From contig JADNYJ010000460.1 in assembly GCA_015501075.1 (NCBI GenBank), forward strand, positions 1 through 25,117: DNA of 25,117 nt, in the 5' to 3' direction. The translations under genes and the position numbers were made by a program. The notes beneath the pieces are model-generated. The model did not search any database. It had not been told where the DNA came from and saw nothing but the letters and a program-made list of their open reading frames with translations. Positions 1 through 7,524 of the stretch are shown one piece after another. Numbering within the stretch: position 1 is the stretch's first letter; each line of letters begins with the position of its first letter. This DNA comes from Gymnopilus junonius (lineage: Eukaryota > Basidiomycota > Agaricomycetes > Agaricales > Galerinaceae).

Positions 1-404
1 GGAGAGCCACATGGACAAGGTGCAAGGAACTTTGTCCATCTGGGTAGCACAAGATTGATGTGATGGTGGGTGGCCACATGAATACTATAAACCACATCCA
101 GTCTCACTAACGAGGTGCAAGGAGCTGCACCCACTCTCTTTTGTATGAGAAGGATGTGGTGGTGGTGAATGCGAGGTGCGAGCAGCCACTTAGGGAGGTG
201 GAGTGAATCGCCGAAGGCAATGAGCGATCAGGTTATACTGAGGGGTTGTTAGGCGTATGAAGCCAAACAGTTGGGGGACTATCCCACTGGGCTGTTTCAT
301 CTTTATAGACTCATCAGTGGCTGTTCACATACTAAAACTGTTACTCTCAATCTGTTTGACTCTACAATAATGTGATAGCAATAATAGAGTGAGCAGAAAC
401 ATAG
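1..404. other. unannotated flank, no gene seen
   Basis: I see no convincing gene here. The stretch is moderately repetitive at word level: GGTGCAAGGA(A/G)CT(T/G) occurs near 19 and near 116, and variants of GAGGTGCGAG lie near 170. There is no long open frame with plausible codon use, and no RNA gene was recognised. It probably belongs to the same repeat-rich accessory DNA as the 1.17-kb duplicated unit that begins at 405. Confidence 0.4.
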
Positions 405-423
405 TGCCCTAACCACTTTCTGA

Positions 424-768
424 ACATCCCTCACCACTGCGCATTCACTATGTGAAACTGCCACTAATCTAGACTGGCATGCCTTCGATATATTCACTGA
501 CATGCAAACATGTGGATTAGGATCAAAAATCAAAGAACTTGTCAACTCCCATCACCCTCCTTTAGGCTCCTGGTATAACCCTATCATTATCAATGATGAT
601 GATCCCACACCTACCCCTGACCCAAATGATCACCCCAATACCATCCCCCTCCCACGTCACACCATACAATATCGATATACACCATATGCCAAAACCTATG
701 CATGGAAAATGACAGGATCAAAGTGGCCAATCAAAAGATCACCAACAATGGTTAGTCAGGAGCTTTGA
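424..768 (+). CDS. 3' end of a retroelement-like ORF, copy 1 (partial)
   Basis: The frame is open from after the TGA at 421-423 to the stop at 766-768; the first ATG inside it is at 502. The product is unrecognised. It is proline- and aspartate-rich in the middle (repeated PTP/DPND) with a basic end containing KMTGSK and KRSPT. The stop is followed directly by a purine-rich tract (AAGGGGAGG) and then by TGTCATGA, the start of an LTR-like sequence. That is how the last ORF of an LTR retrotransposon usually meets its 3' LTR. I infer the C-terminus of a retroelement protein cut off from the rest of its gene. No catalytic motif is visible, so a cellular gene fragment is also possible. Confidence 0.35.
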   Translation, partial: TSLTTAHSLCETATNLDWHAFDIFTDMQTCGLGSKIKELVNSHHPPLGSWYNPIIINDDDPTPTPDPNDHPNTIPLPRHTIQYRYTPYAKTYAWKMTGSKWPIKRSPTMVSQEL

Positions 769-779
769 AGGGGAGGTAG

Positions 780-1222
780 TGTCATGAAATCCCCATTCCC
801 TCCTCATTCCTTTTCCCCTGTTTCATCCATTATCTATATTCGATCATCCATACCTTTCACATATGCCACAGCCTCCGTAGTAGCCATGCCTTATCCATAT
901 GCTAACCTCATGGATGGTCATATATACTAATATGAACATTTCTACTTGGTATAAATACTAGTAGGTTGTAGTAGATAGACCTTAGCTTCAACTTGGTTTA
1001 GCTTTAGTTCTGACACTAAGGACTATCTGCTACAACCAACCAGTATTTATACTAAGTAGTAATTACCATATTAGTTTATACAAGTACCCATGAGGTTAGC
1101 ATATGGATAAGGCTAGGCAACTACAGATACTGCAGCATAAGGGGAAAGCATAGATGATTGAATATAGATAAGGGATGAAACAAGGGGAAAAGGAATGAGG
1201 GAAAAATGGGGTGATCATGACA
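780..1222. mobile_element. inverted pair of LTR-like arms (foldback), copy 1
   Basis: The block begins TGTCATGA and ends TCATGACA. Its left about 210 bp and the reverse complement of its right about 205 bp align along their length (shared blocks include CCTTATCCATATGCTAACCT and a TATAAATACT box). A unique loop of about 30 bp lies in the middle (987-1015). One reading is a full LTR at 780-1015, bounded by TGTCA...TGACA and preceded by a purine tract, abutting a truncated inverted LTR at 1016-1222. The other is a foldback/MITE-like element with long terminal inverted repeats. No clear target-site duplication is visible. Confidence 0.7.
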
Positions 1223-1581
1223 CTGTGAGCCAGCTGGTAAACTTTATGTTTGTTTAGTCATCATTCTGCTTAGAGACAAAGGACAATATAAGTGTACTCA
1301 AATTGCAGAAACAGAAATTCTGGGAAAGGGGACAGGTCCCTAATCCACCAACAACACACAGTAATCATCCAGAACTTTTAAAAATACCAGCCACAATTAG
1401 AGGCTGATTTTGATTCTGAAAAGCACATTGAAATAAATAAAGATGAATATCAGAAGAGATATTTTCATTATGAACAAGTTTGAAAGAGGTGTACCCCAGT
1501 ACCCATTATAATTAGACAGTCAGGCAGAAAATGTGGCAGGTGGGAATGCAGGAATTGCTATATCAGGAAGGGTATAGGGTA

Positions 1582-2109
1582 TTTACAAAAATAATCATGC
1601 CACTGGACTTTAAAGAAGGGGAGAACTTGGATCAATGCCACACGTGTCTTTCGAACCAAAGAAAGTGCTATGCCCATTCTTTATTCTCAAACCTCATACA
1701 AATCACACCCCAAACATGCTCATTATGACTGCCTGTTCCATCAACTATGCTTCTCCATCCTTCTTCACTGCTGGATATGACTATGAAGGCTTATTCACCA
1801 CCTTCCCACCAGAACCCCCAATACTGCAGATAACTCCACCAACACCCCCTCCATCACCCCCCCCATATGATCAAACCCAAATGCTCATTCAAACTTATTT
1901 GTAAAAAGATTTCCCAGGTGTTTAAACAGAAACCCAAAAAGTTATAAAAGCCGATATGTTCCCTTCCTTCTTTATTTAACAAATCATTCAATTTCTTCAA
2001 ACAAACATGCCTTCTTTTGCACCACCCACCCTTGACGAATTCACCACCCTCATCCTCCATGACTATGACACTGCCAAAGCAGCATTTCCCAAGAACCCCT
2101 GGCACTTCA
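1582..2109. other. spacer between the two duplicated units
   Basis: Unique 528-bp spacer. The only structured part is its right end, where a TATA-like box and a short ATG-initiated frame run into copy 2 (see 1943-1950 and 2007-2117). The segment 1800-1870 is C-rich low-complexity sequence. No other gene was recognised. Confidence 0.5.
1943..1950 (+). promoter_or_regulatory. TATA box candidate
   Basis: TATAAAAG lies 57 bp upstream of the ATG at 2007. A pyrimidine-rich stretch and an A/C-rich leader ending AACAAACATG follow, which is a typical fungal core promoter arrangement. Confidence 0.4.
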
Positions 2110-2117
2110 TGCCCTAA
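2007..2117 (+). pseudogene. 5' end of an unknown gene truncated at the repeat junction
   Basis: A frame of 36 codons starts at the ATG at 2007 in good fungal context and contains LDEFTTLILHDYDTAKAAF. It stops at TAA 2115-2117, seven bases after entering repeat copy 2 at 2110. A promoter-like TATA box and leader precede it. The codon use and the abrupt end at the junction suggest the start of a real gene, perhaps a retroelement gag, severed when the repeat unit was placed here. The product is not recognised and the assignment is inference. Confidence 0.3.
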
Positions 2118-2128
2118 CCACTTTCTGA

Positions 2129-2473
2129 ACATCCCTCACCACTGCGCATTCACTATGTGAAACTGCCACTAATCTAGACTGGCATGCCTTTGATATATTC
2201 ACCGACATGCAAACACGTGAATTAGGATCAAAAATTGAAGAACTTGTCAACTCCTGTCACCCTCCTTTAGGCTCCCAGTATAACCCTATCATTATCAATG
2301 ACAATGATCCCACACCTACCCCTGACCCAAATGATCACCCCAATACCATCCCCCTCCCACGTCACACCATACGATATCGATATACACCATATGCCAAAAC
2401 CTATGCATGGAAAATGACAGGATCAAAGCAGCCAATCAAAAGATCACCAACAACGGTTAGTCGGGAGCTTTGA
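2129..2473 (+). CDS. 3' end of a retroelement-like ORF, copy 2 (partial)
   Basis: Second copy of the frame at 424-768, open from after the TGA at 2126-2128, with its first ATG at 2207. Amino-acid differences from copy 1 follow CpG-type transitions in the DNA (for example K/E in the KIKELV / KIEELV segment, and Q/R before YRYTP). Neither copy gained a stop within this frame. Again the stop is followed by AAGGGGAGG and TGTCATGA. Function is unknown. Confidence 0.35.
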   Translation, partial: TSLTTAHSLCETATNLDWHAFDIFTDMQTRELGSKIEELVNSCHPPLGSQYNPIIINDNDPTPTPDPNDHPNTIPLPRHTIRYRYTPYAKTYAWKMTGSKQPIKRSPTTVSREL

Positions 2474-2484
2474 AGGGGAGGTAG

Positions 2485-2925
2485 TGTCATGAAATCCTCA
2501 TTCCCTCCTCATTCCTTTTCCCCTGTTTCATCCATTATCTATATTCGATCATCCATACCTTTTACATATGCCACAGCCTCCGTAGTAGCCATGCCTTATC
2601 CATATGCCAACCTCATGGATGGTCATATATACTAATACAGACATTTCTACTTAGTATAAATACTAGTAGGTTGTAGTAGATAGACCTTAGCTTCAACTTG
2701 GTTTAGCTTTAGTTCTGACACTAAGAACTATCTACTACAACCAACCAGTATTTATACTAAGTAGTAATGACCATATTAGTTTATACAAGTATCCATGAGG
2801 TTAGCATATGGATAAGGCAAGGCAACTACAGATACTGCAGCATAAGGGGAAAGCATAGATGATTGAATATAGATAAGGGATGAAACAAGGGGAAAAGGAA
2901 TGAGGGAAAAATGGGGTGATCATGA
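2485..2925. mobile_element. inverted pair of LTR-like arms (foldback), copy 2
   Basis: Second copy of the foldback described at 780-1222, with the same TGTCATGA start after the purine tract and the same TCATGACA end. The left arm differs from copy 1 at several transitions; the outer part of the right arm is identical. It was evidently duplicated as part of the larger unit, because the flanking bases outside the inverted pair are the same in both copies. Confidence 0.7.
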
Positions 2926-3282
2926 CACTGTGAGCCAGCTGGTAAACTTTATGTTTGTTTAGTCATCATTCTGCTTAGAGACAAAGGACAATATAAGTGT
3001 ACTCAAATTGCAGAAACAGAAATTCTGGGAAAGGGGACAGGTCCCTAATCCACCAACAACACACAGTAATCATCCAGAACTTTTAAAAATACCAGCCACA
3101 ATTAGAGGCTGATTTGATTCTGAAAGCACATTGAAATAAATAAAGATGAATATCAGAAGAGATATTTCATTATGAACAAGTTTGAAAGAGGTGTACCCAG
3201 TACCCATTATAATTAGACAGTCAGGCAGAAAATGTGGCAGGTGGGAATGCAGGAATTGCTATATCAGGAAGGGTATAGGGTA

Positions 3283-3683
3283 GAGGTAATATAACAAAGT
3301 TATATAGTAAGTTCTCACACTTTAATTTGGTCCTTTGGACGGTGCAGTTCAGGTCTGCCTGTTGACTTACTTGTGCTCTGAGCCTAGTTACATTAATATT
3401 TGGAACTAGCGAGGCATAGATAGGCTGAGACTTGCAAGCTGAAGAACTTGGTATCCTTAGTACAGTGAGTTAAAGCACATATACATATACACATCTCATC
3501 TCAAAGCCCTGCTTTCAACACTCACACATTCAAATATCATTTTACTCTTACTTTACCATATACTCAACACAACTAACATCATGATCACGGTTGGAATGGG
3601 ATGCATTTATGGAAACAAACATCCACAGATGGGGTACATAGGGGTGGAGAAGAAGTAGTAGACCATGACATCCACCCACCAAC
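3283..3683. other. AT-rich intergenic stretch, 3' side of RPS22
   Basis: This stretch sits between repeat copy 2 and the RPS22 stop codon. It holds the 3' untranslated region of RPS22 (minus strand) and AT-rich sequence with short CA/TA dinucleotide runs (3480-3495). I see no further gene. Confidence 0.4.
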
Positions 3684-4584
3684 TTAGTAGCAGTATCCTA
3701 AGATCTTCCCGCCCACGTTCTTGCGACGTGCCTCTTCGTGGTCGAGAATACCCGATGAAGTAGTCTATGAAATAATAAGCAAGAACAATAAGTAACAAAC
3801 TCCACAAAAACCGAACAACCAGGGAATAGGGAGGATAAAGAGGGAAAGAAGACGCACAAGGATGATGATCCCAAAACTACGGGCAGGAAGGAGTAAATTG
3901 ACCCAGGACTCAATCTGGGAGTGCTTGATGTTGAAGCGAGGAGAGATGACACCGGTCTTGTTGAGGCGGCCGTTCAACTGGATGACGATTTTGTTGGCGC
4001 GGTGGTCGTCGACAATTTCGAACTCCCCAATGTAGCCTATAGATGCAGGGGAGAGGGTTGGTGTTAGTGAACGATGAGTAGCGGAAAGGCGAATAGTAGG
4101 GATGGGGATGGGGAGGGTAAAGGTAAAGCAAAGTAGGAAAAAGATGTAGTCTCGTCAGTGACCACATGCCTCTTGATCCACAATGAAGTGGGAAGGATGT
4201 GGTGTATGGTATCGGAGACTACTTGATATCTCGGAGGCTTAAAACGAATGGCGCGGAGAAATCGCGCCAATCGTAGTTATACTCCGATCATGCAGGGAAC
4301 AGGAGGGACATAAAAGTAAGAAGGGATGACGAGAATGGAAGGGGAGGCATGGCAAGGGCAGTGGAAAGATAAGGAAGCAGGGCTTACCATGTCTCTGCAT
4401 GACGCTCAAGAACTTGACAACGACCTTGGAGGAAGGGTGGATTAGTACCTGGCGCTTTCCACGGCGCTCAGCGTTGACTATGTTGTTCAAGCAGTCGTTC
4501 TACAGACGAGCAAAACAAAGTAAGCCCTTTCAGAACATCCTAACAAGAAACCCAGCCACTCACAAGGACGGATACGCGGACCAT
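3684..4584 (-). CDS. rps22: 40S ribosomal protein S22 (uS8, S15a), 4 exons
   Basis: The gene encodes a 130-residue small-subunit ribosomal protein, exactly the usual eukaryotic uS8 length. Exons on the minus strand are 4584-4564, 4499-4388, 4036-3858 and 3764-3684, joined by GT...AG introns that keep frame throughout. It starts [20 protein letters not shown] and continues with the family landmarks [58 protein letters not shown] and DHEEARRK, ending GKILGYCY. uS8 binds 16S-like rRNA helices in the small-subunit body, contacts neighbouring ribosomal proteins and is needed for 40S assembly. The gene diverges from RPS17 across a 444-bp shared promoter. Unlike RPS17, the frame is intact in this sequence. 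The only mild oddity is H for the more usual R before PSSK. Confidence 0.97.
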
Positions 4585-5028
4585 TTTGACGAATTGTTGA
4601 TCTTAGAGAGTTGAAAGGGAGGGAGCTGGAGAGATAGGGAGCAAGAAAGAAACAAAGTGAGCCCAGATTACATAGCCCAGTTTGAGTGTCGTGCAAACCA
4701 CAAAAGGGGCACGAGTCAAACAGGCGGAGTCAAGAGAAGAGCTGAGAAGACATAGTGTCCTCTCAGTGCAGAGATAATCACCTGAGTCGAAGTCGGCGGC
4801 GTCGAAAGCGAGGTCGATGTCGGTGCGAGAACGAAAGGAGGGGAGGGAGAGTTACCATATTTGGCCACGTGGCTGAGTTTCGTCAGCTGTATAGTACCGT
4901 CAGCCACACCGGCAACTCCCGGCCTTCCTTCCTCGTCGTCTCCAGTTTTCCAGATCGTCCAGCAAGCCCCGCCGTCGCCGCCGTTCAAGACTACCCTTCT
5001 CTTTCAACAAAAGCCGCTTCATTCCAAC
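4585..5028. promoter_or_regulatory. shared divergent promoter of RPS22 and RPS17
   Basis: The 444 bp separate the start codons of two ribosomal protein genes transcribed away from each other. The region includes a 10-bp palindrome GCCACGTGGC at 4864-4873 with a CACGTG core (bHLH/Cbf1-type site), about 158 bp from the RPS17 ATG. A pyrimidine-rich leader precedes the RPS17 ATG, as is common for translation-machinery mRNAs. Shared regulation is inferred from the arrangement; binding is not shown by the sequence. Confidence 0.6.
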
Positions 5029-5745
5029 ATGGTGAGTACATACTTCTTGGGCTATGGAGGGAGAAATGCTGACGGTATGCTGGATTCTGTTTAGGGTCGC
5101 GTTCGTACGAAAACCACCAAGAGGGCTTCCCGCGTTCTCATCGAAAAATAGTGAGTAGGCAGGTTTTACGTGTGTGCGATGGGGAGGAAGTGGTGCATTG
5201 AAGAATGTTGGGCTGAAACATCGCTTGTTACCAGCTACCCCGCCTCACCCTCGACTTCCACACTAATAAACGCATCATCGATGAAGTCGTGTGTATACCC
5301 CTACCTTTGCCATTGGTCACCTTTTCTCATGATACTTCCGCATTGTACAGGCTGTCGTCCCTTCCAAGCGCCTGAGGAACAAAATCTCCGGATTCACCAC
5401 CCATTTGATGAAGCGTATCCAGCGCGGCCCCGTCCGCGGTATCTCCTTCAAGCTGCAAGAAGAGGAACGTGAGCGCAAGGACAACTACGTCCCCGAAATT
5501 TCCGCCCTCGACACCTCCGCTACTGGATTGGAGGTCGACTCTGACACCAAGGTGCGTTGTTGGCCCTGATTCTTTGTTTCTTTGGGCTGGATTGTCGCTG
5601 ACCGTGAATAATTATTTTCTCTCTAGGCTCTCCTTGAGGCCCTCAACTTCGACATCGCCGTCAACATCATCAACCCCGTCCTCGCCGTCCCGAGCGTGCG
5701 CCCCGTCGCGAGCGAAGGAACGTCCCCGGCGCCGCTAGGTCATAA
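5029..5745 (+). CDS. rps17: 40S ribosomal protein S17 (eS17), 5 exons, two single-base frameshifts
   Basis: Exons are 5029-5031 (ATG alone), 5095-5150, 5235-5288, 5351-5551 and 5627-5745. The product matches eukaryote/archaeal eS17, a small-subunit protein near the 40S beak and mRNA path: [18 protein letters not shown], then [54 protein letters not shown] and YVPEISALD. Two breaks are visible. Exon 3 is one base short in the C run at 5238-5241, where family members read YYPRLTLDF. Exon 5 is one base short in the C run at 5689-5691; the frame with one extra base ends ...[10 protein letters not shown] at TAA 5743-5745. As written, exon 5 instead runs on to TAG 5843-5845. With both bases counted, the protein is 144 residues, normal for the family. 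The gene is essential, so sequence error is the likeliest cause. An ATG-only first exon followed by an intron is a known arrangement for ribosomal protein genes. Confidence 0.93.
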
Positions 5746-6153
5746 GCCGCCCCGCCTATCCTTTCGCCGCCTCTTCCGCTTCCGCTTCCTCTCCGTTGTC
5801 TGTCCGCTCTCTGATACCTTGGGTTGGTCTGGTGGTTCGGTGTAGCCTTGATTAGGAGCGGGGAAGGAAGGGACTGGCGGTTATGTTTGCGTATGGTTTT
5901 GATATGCCGATTCGACTCTGTATGCCCCGCCCTCGCCATGTATTTTGTCCTTTCTTTACTGCATGCATCACGAACGCCTAAAAGAGAATATTCCTTTTTC
6001 TTCTCTCTCGTTGTGTTGTTTGCTCGTGAGCTGTGAGTCTGAATGGTGGTACCGCTGTTGCCCTTGTTATCCTTCAGGAACAATGCGTTAAGCGGGGATA
6101 TATCTATCAGTAAACAGTATCTTCTCTGAACTAAACTAAACCATCCCGCTAGT
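5746..6153. other. intergenic: RPS17 3' UTR and promoter of the next gene
   Basis: 408 bp between the expected RPS17 stop and the ATG at 6154. The first part is pyrimidine-rich. The long minus-strand open frame across it (5670-6329) is basic and low-complexity, spans RPS17 exon 5, and looks like a shadow. No additional gene or RNA was recognised. Confidence 0.5.
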
Positions 6154-6804
6154 ATGACTGAACCTAAAGATCCTAACACTCTGAATATCACGAATATAAC
6201 CGATAGCAAGACTACCAACAACACAGAGGACGAAACCTTCCAGCTGTACGACCTCCGCGTCGACGTCATCTGTCCCCCGGCAAACGCATCCTCTGCGGCG
6301 CCAAACCTGGGGATCACTTCACACTGCAAGGCGAGATGATGTATCTCCCGCCCGGACAGGGGATCTCAATTTACTCCCTTGGTGAGTAGAATGCTTCATC
6401 GATGAGAATCTGTACACAGTAGGTGTATTGATAGGGACCTCTAATCACGCATTCCAAATACACCAATCATTCAAATCCCAGCCTCCATCCTCCCCCTCCT
6501 CGCAACGCACCAGCGTCCCCATCTCCAGCGGAACGATTGGATGTCGACCGACGCCGAGATCGCATGTCCCGATCCGAATTGTCCTTCTAGGTTGAGGATC
6601 ACGAAGATGGGGTTGAGGACGTTTAGGAGGGGGGATGTTACTGTTACTTCTCCTCTACGGGCGGATGAGGCCGCGGAGAGTGTGGGTGGGGAGGGTGAAG
6701 CGGAGTGGGTAGGGGCTGGTGCTGGTGCGGCGGGTGGTGCGGGGGCGGGTGAGGGCACATCTGATGGTAGTACGGATGCGGCTGCTGGGGCTGGCGGCGC
6801 GTAG
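6154..6804 (+). CDS. TIGR04076-like small protein, 2 exons, one frameshift
   Basis: Exon 1 is 6154-6381 and exon 2 is 6482-6804, with an intron at 6382-6481 (phase 1). The N-terminal 30 residues are N/T-rich. The conserved body then follows: LYDLRVDVICPP, a segment reading CGAKPGDHFTLQGEMMYLPP, GQGISIYSLASILPLL, NDWMSTDAEIACPDPNCPSR and RITKMG..TFRRGDVTV. I recognise this layout (cysteine-containing start, aromatic/proline middle, ACPDP.NC near the end) as the fungal branch of the uncharacterised TIGR04076 family. The frame breaks at the C run 6274-6278, which is one base short, so an uncorrected translation stops at 6337-6339. The last 50 residues are a G/A-rich tail (GAGAG, GAAGG), probably disordered. 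Molecular function is unknown; no catalytic residues can be named. Confidence 0.72.
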
Positions 6805-7524
6805 ATGAGGCTGGAACGAGCGCGGGTGCTGGTGTTGCCCCTATCCGTGCAGGGTTTTCGTGCTCGTGCCCGGTGTTGGTGGTTGAGTGCTGGCGTTGAT
6901 CATAGTTATACCACTTGCCTCTGGCTGTGCAGACAGCTGGCGGTGCCTCTATTGGTGCTAGGTGCAGGTACAGTGCTCGGGTTGTTGGATATCGTGTTGG
7001 TTGGTGCATATGCCGGTATTGTTCTAATAGCGCTCATAGTAGCTAAGGCTCATGTTCCTGTTAATATTAGTGTCAATGGTACTGGTGACGGTGATAGCGA
7101 TACCGGGTGTGATAATATAACAGCTGTATATTACAGCCCACAAAATTCAGAGGTGCGATAGAACGTGTGAAGGCAATCAAGAGTAAGCAGAAGTATGTGA
7201 TCGAAAAGCTGAAGATGGTCGGTTCCGTTCAGAGACTTGGCTTGCTGGGTCACAAAATAGGCACCAAGGGTCGTCGATAAAATATTTACCTTGCTTTTTT
7301 TAAGGTAGAAAAGCTCCCTACGATTTACCGTCAAAGTATATCCAAGCTGAATCGCGAGTATTTTAAATTAGAAGTGTATAAAACAAAGCCATAATATCAA
7401 ATAATCATGTACAAGAAATTAGGTATTGGAGTTGAAAGATTCAATGTTGGATTCCACTTCAGGCAGTATAAAATAAGAAAAAAATGAGATGACTGCAGCA
7501 AGATAATACTTTGAAACATATATG
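6805..7524. other. convergent intergenic region
   Basis: The region lies between two convergent genes. The first 200 bp continue the GGTGCT-type low-complexity sequence of the preceding coding tail, with imperfect repeats of GCTGGTG/GGTGTTG. Later parts are AT-rich and suit 3' untranslated regions. The one item that looks coding is the short open stretch at 7137-7280, listed separately. Confidence 0.45.
7137..7280 (+). other. exon-like short basic ORF (uncertain)
   Basis: An open stretch of 47 codons follows a splice-acceptor-like TTACAG at 7131-7136 and ends at TAA 7278-7280. It is strongly basic and helix-friendly (VKAIKSKQKYVIEKLKMV, ending GTKGRR). It could be the terminal exon of a small gene whose upstream exons I cannot identify, or chance. 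There is no ATG near its start. Confidence 0.18.

Larger units (their letters stand above)
405..1581. repeat. 1.17-kb duplicated unit, copy 1
   Basis: This 1177-bp block recurs in the same orientation at 2110-3282 (1173 bp), with 528 bp of unrelated sequence between the copies. From left to right it holds the 3' end of an open frame (to 768), a purine tract, two inverted LTR-like arms (780-1222) and about 360 bp of sequence without recognisable content. The left 690 bp differ from copy 2 by roughly 25 substitutions, nearly all transitions. The right 490 bp are identical apart from four one-base run-length differences. Outside the block the flanks do not match. Confidence 0.93.
2110..3282. repeat. 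1.17-kb duplicated unit, copy 2
   Basis: Direct repeat of 405-1581. Its left edge abuts a short TATA-box-preceded frame beginning at 2007, which copy 1 does not have upstream. Its right edge runs into AT-rich DNA at 3283. Relative to copy 1 it is shorter by four single bases, each a 4-to-3 contraction of a run, at about 3113-3115 (T), 3123-3125 (A), 3164-3167 (T) and 3195-3198 (C). Confidence 0.93.

Noticed and set aside
5670..6329. 219-codon minus-strand ORF overlapping RPS17 exon 5 and the start of the TIGR04076-like gene
   Set aside because: It overlaps two well-supported genes on the other strand, is basic and low-complexity (RG/SGSGRGG), and has no recognisable domain; a shadow frame.
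6644..7009. Minus-strand H/P-rich 121-codon frame
   Set aside because: It is the complement of the G/A-rich tail of the TIGR04076-like gene and of the following GGTGCT-type low-complexity DNA; composition alone explains the open frame.
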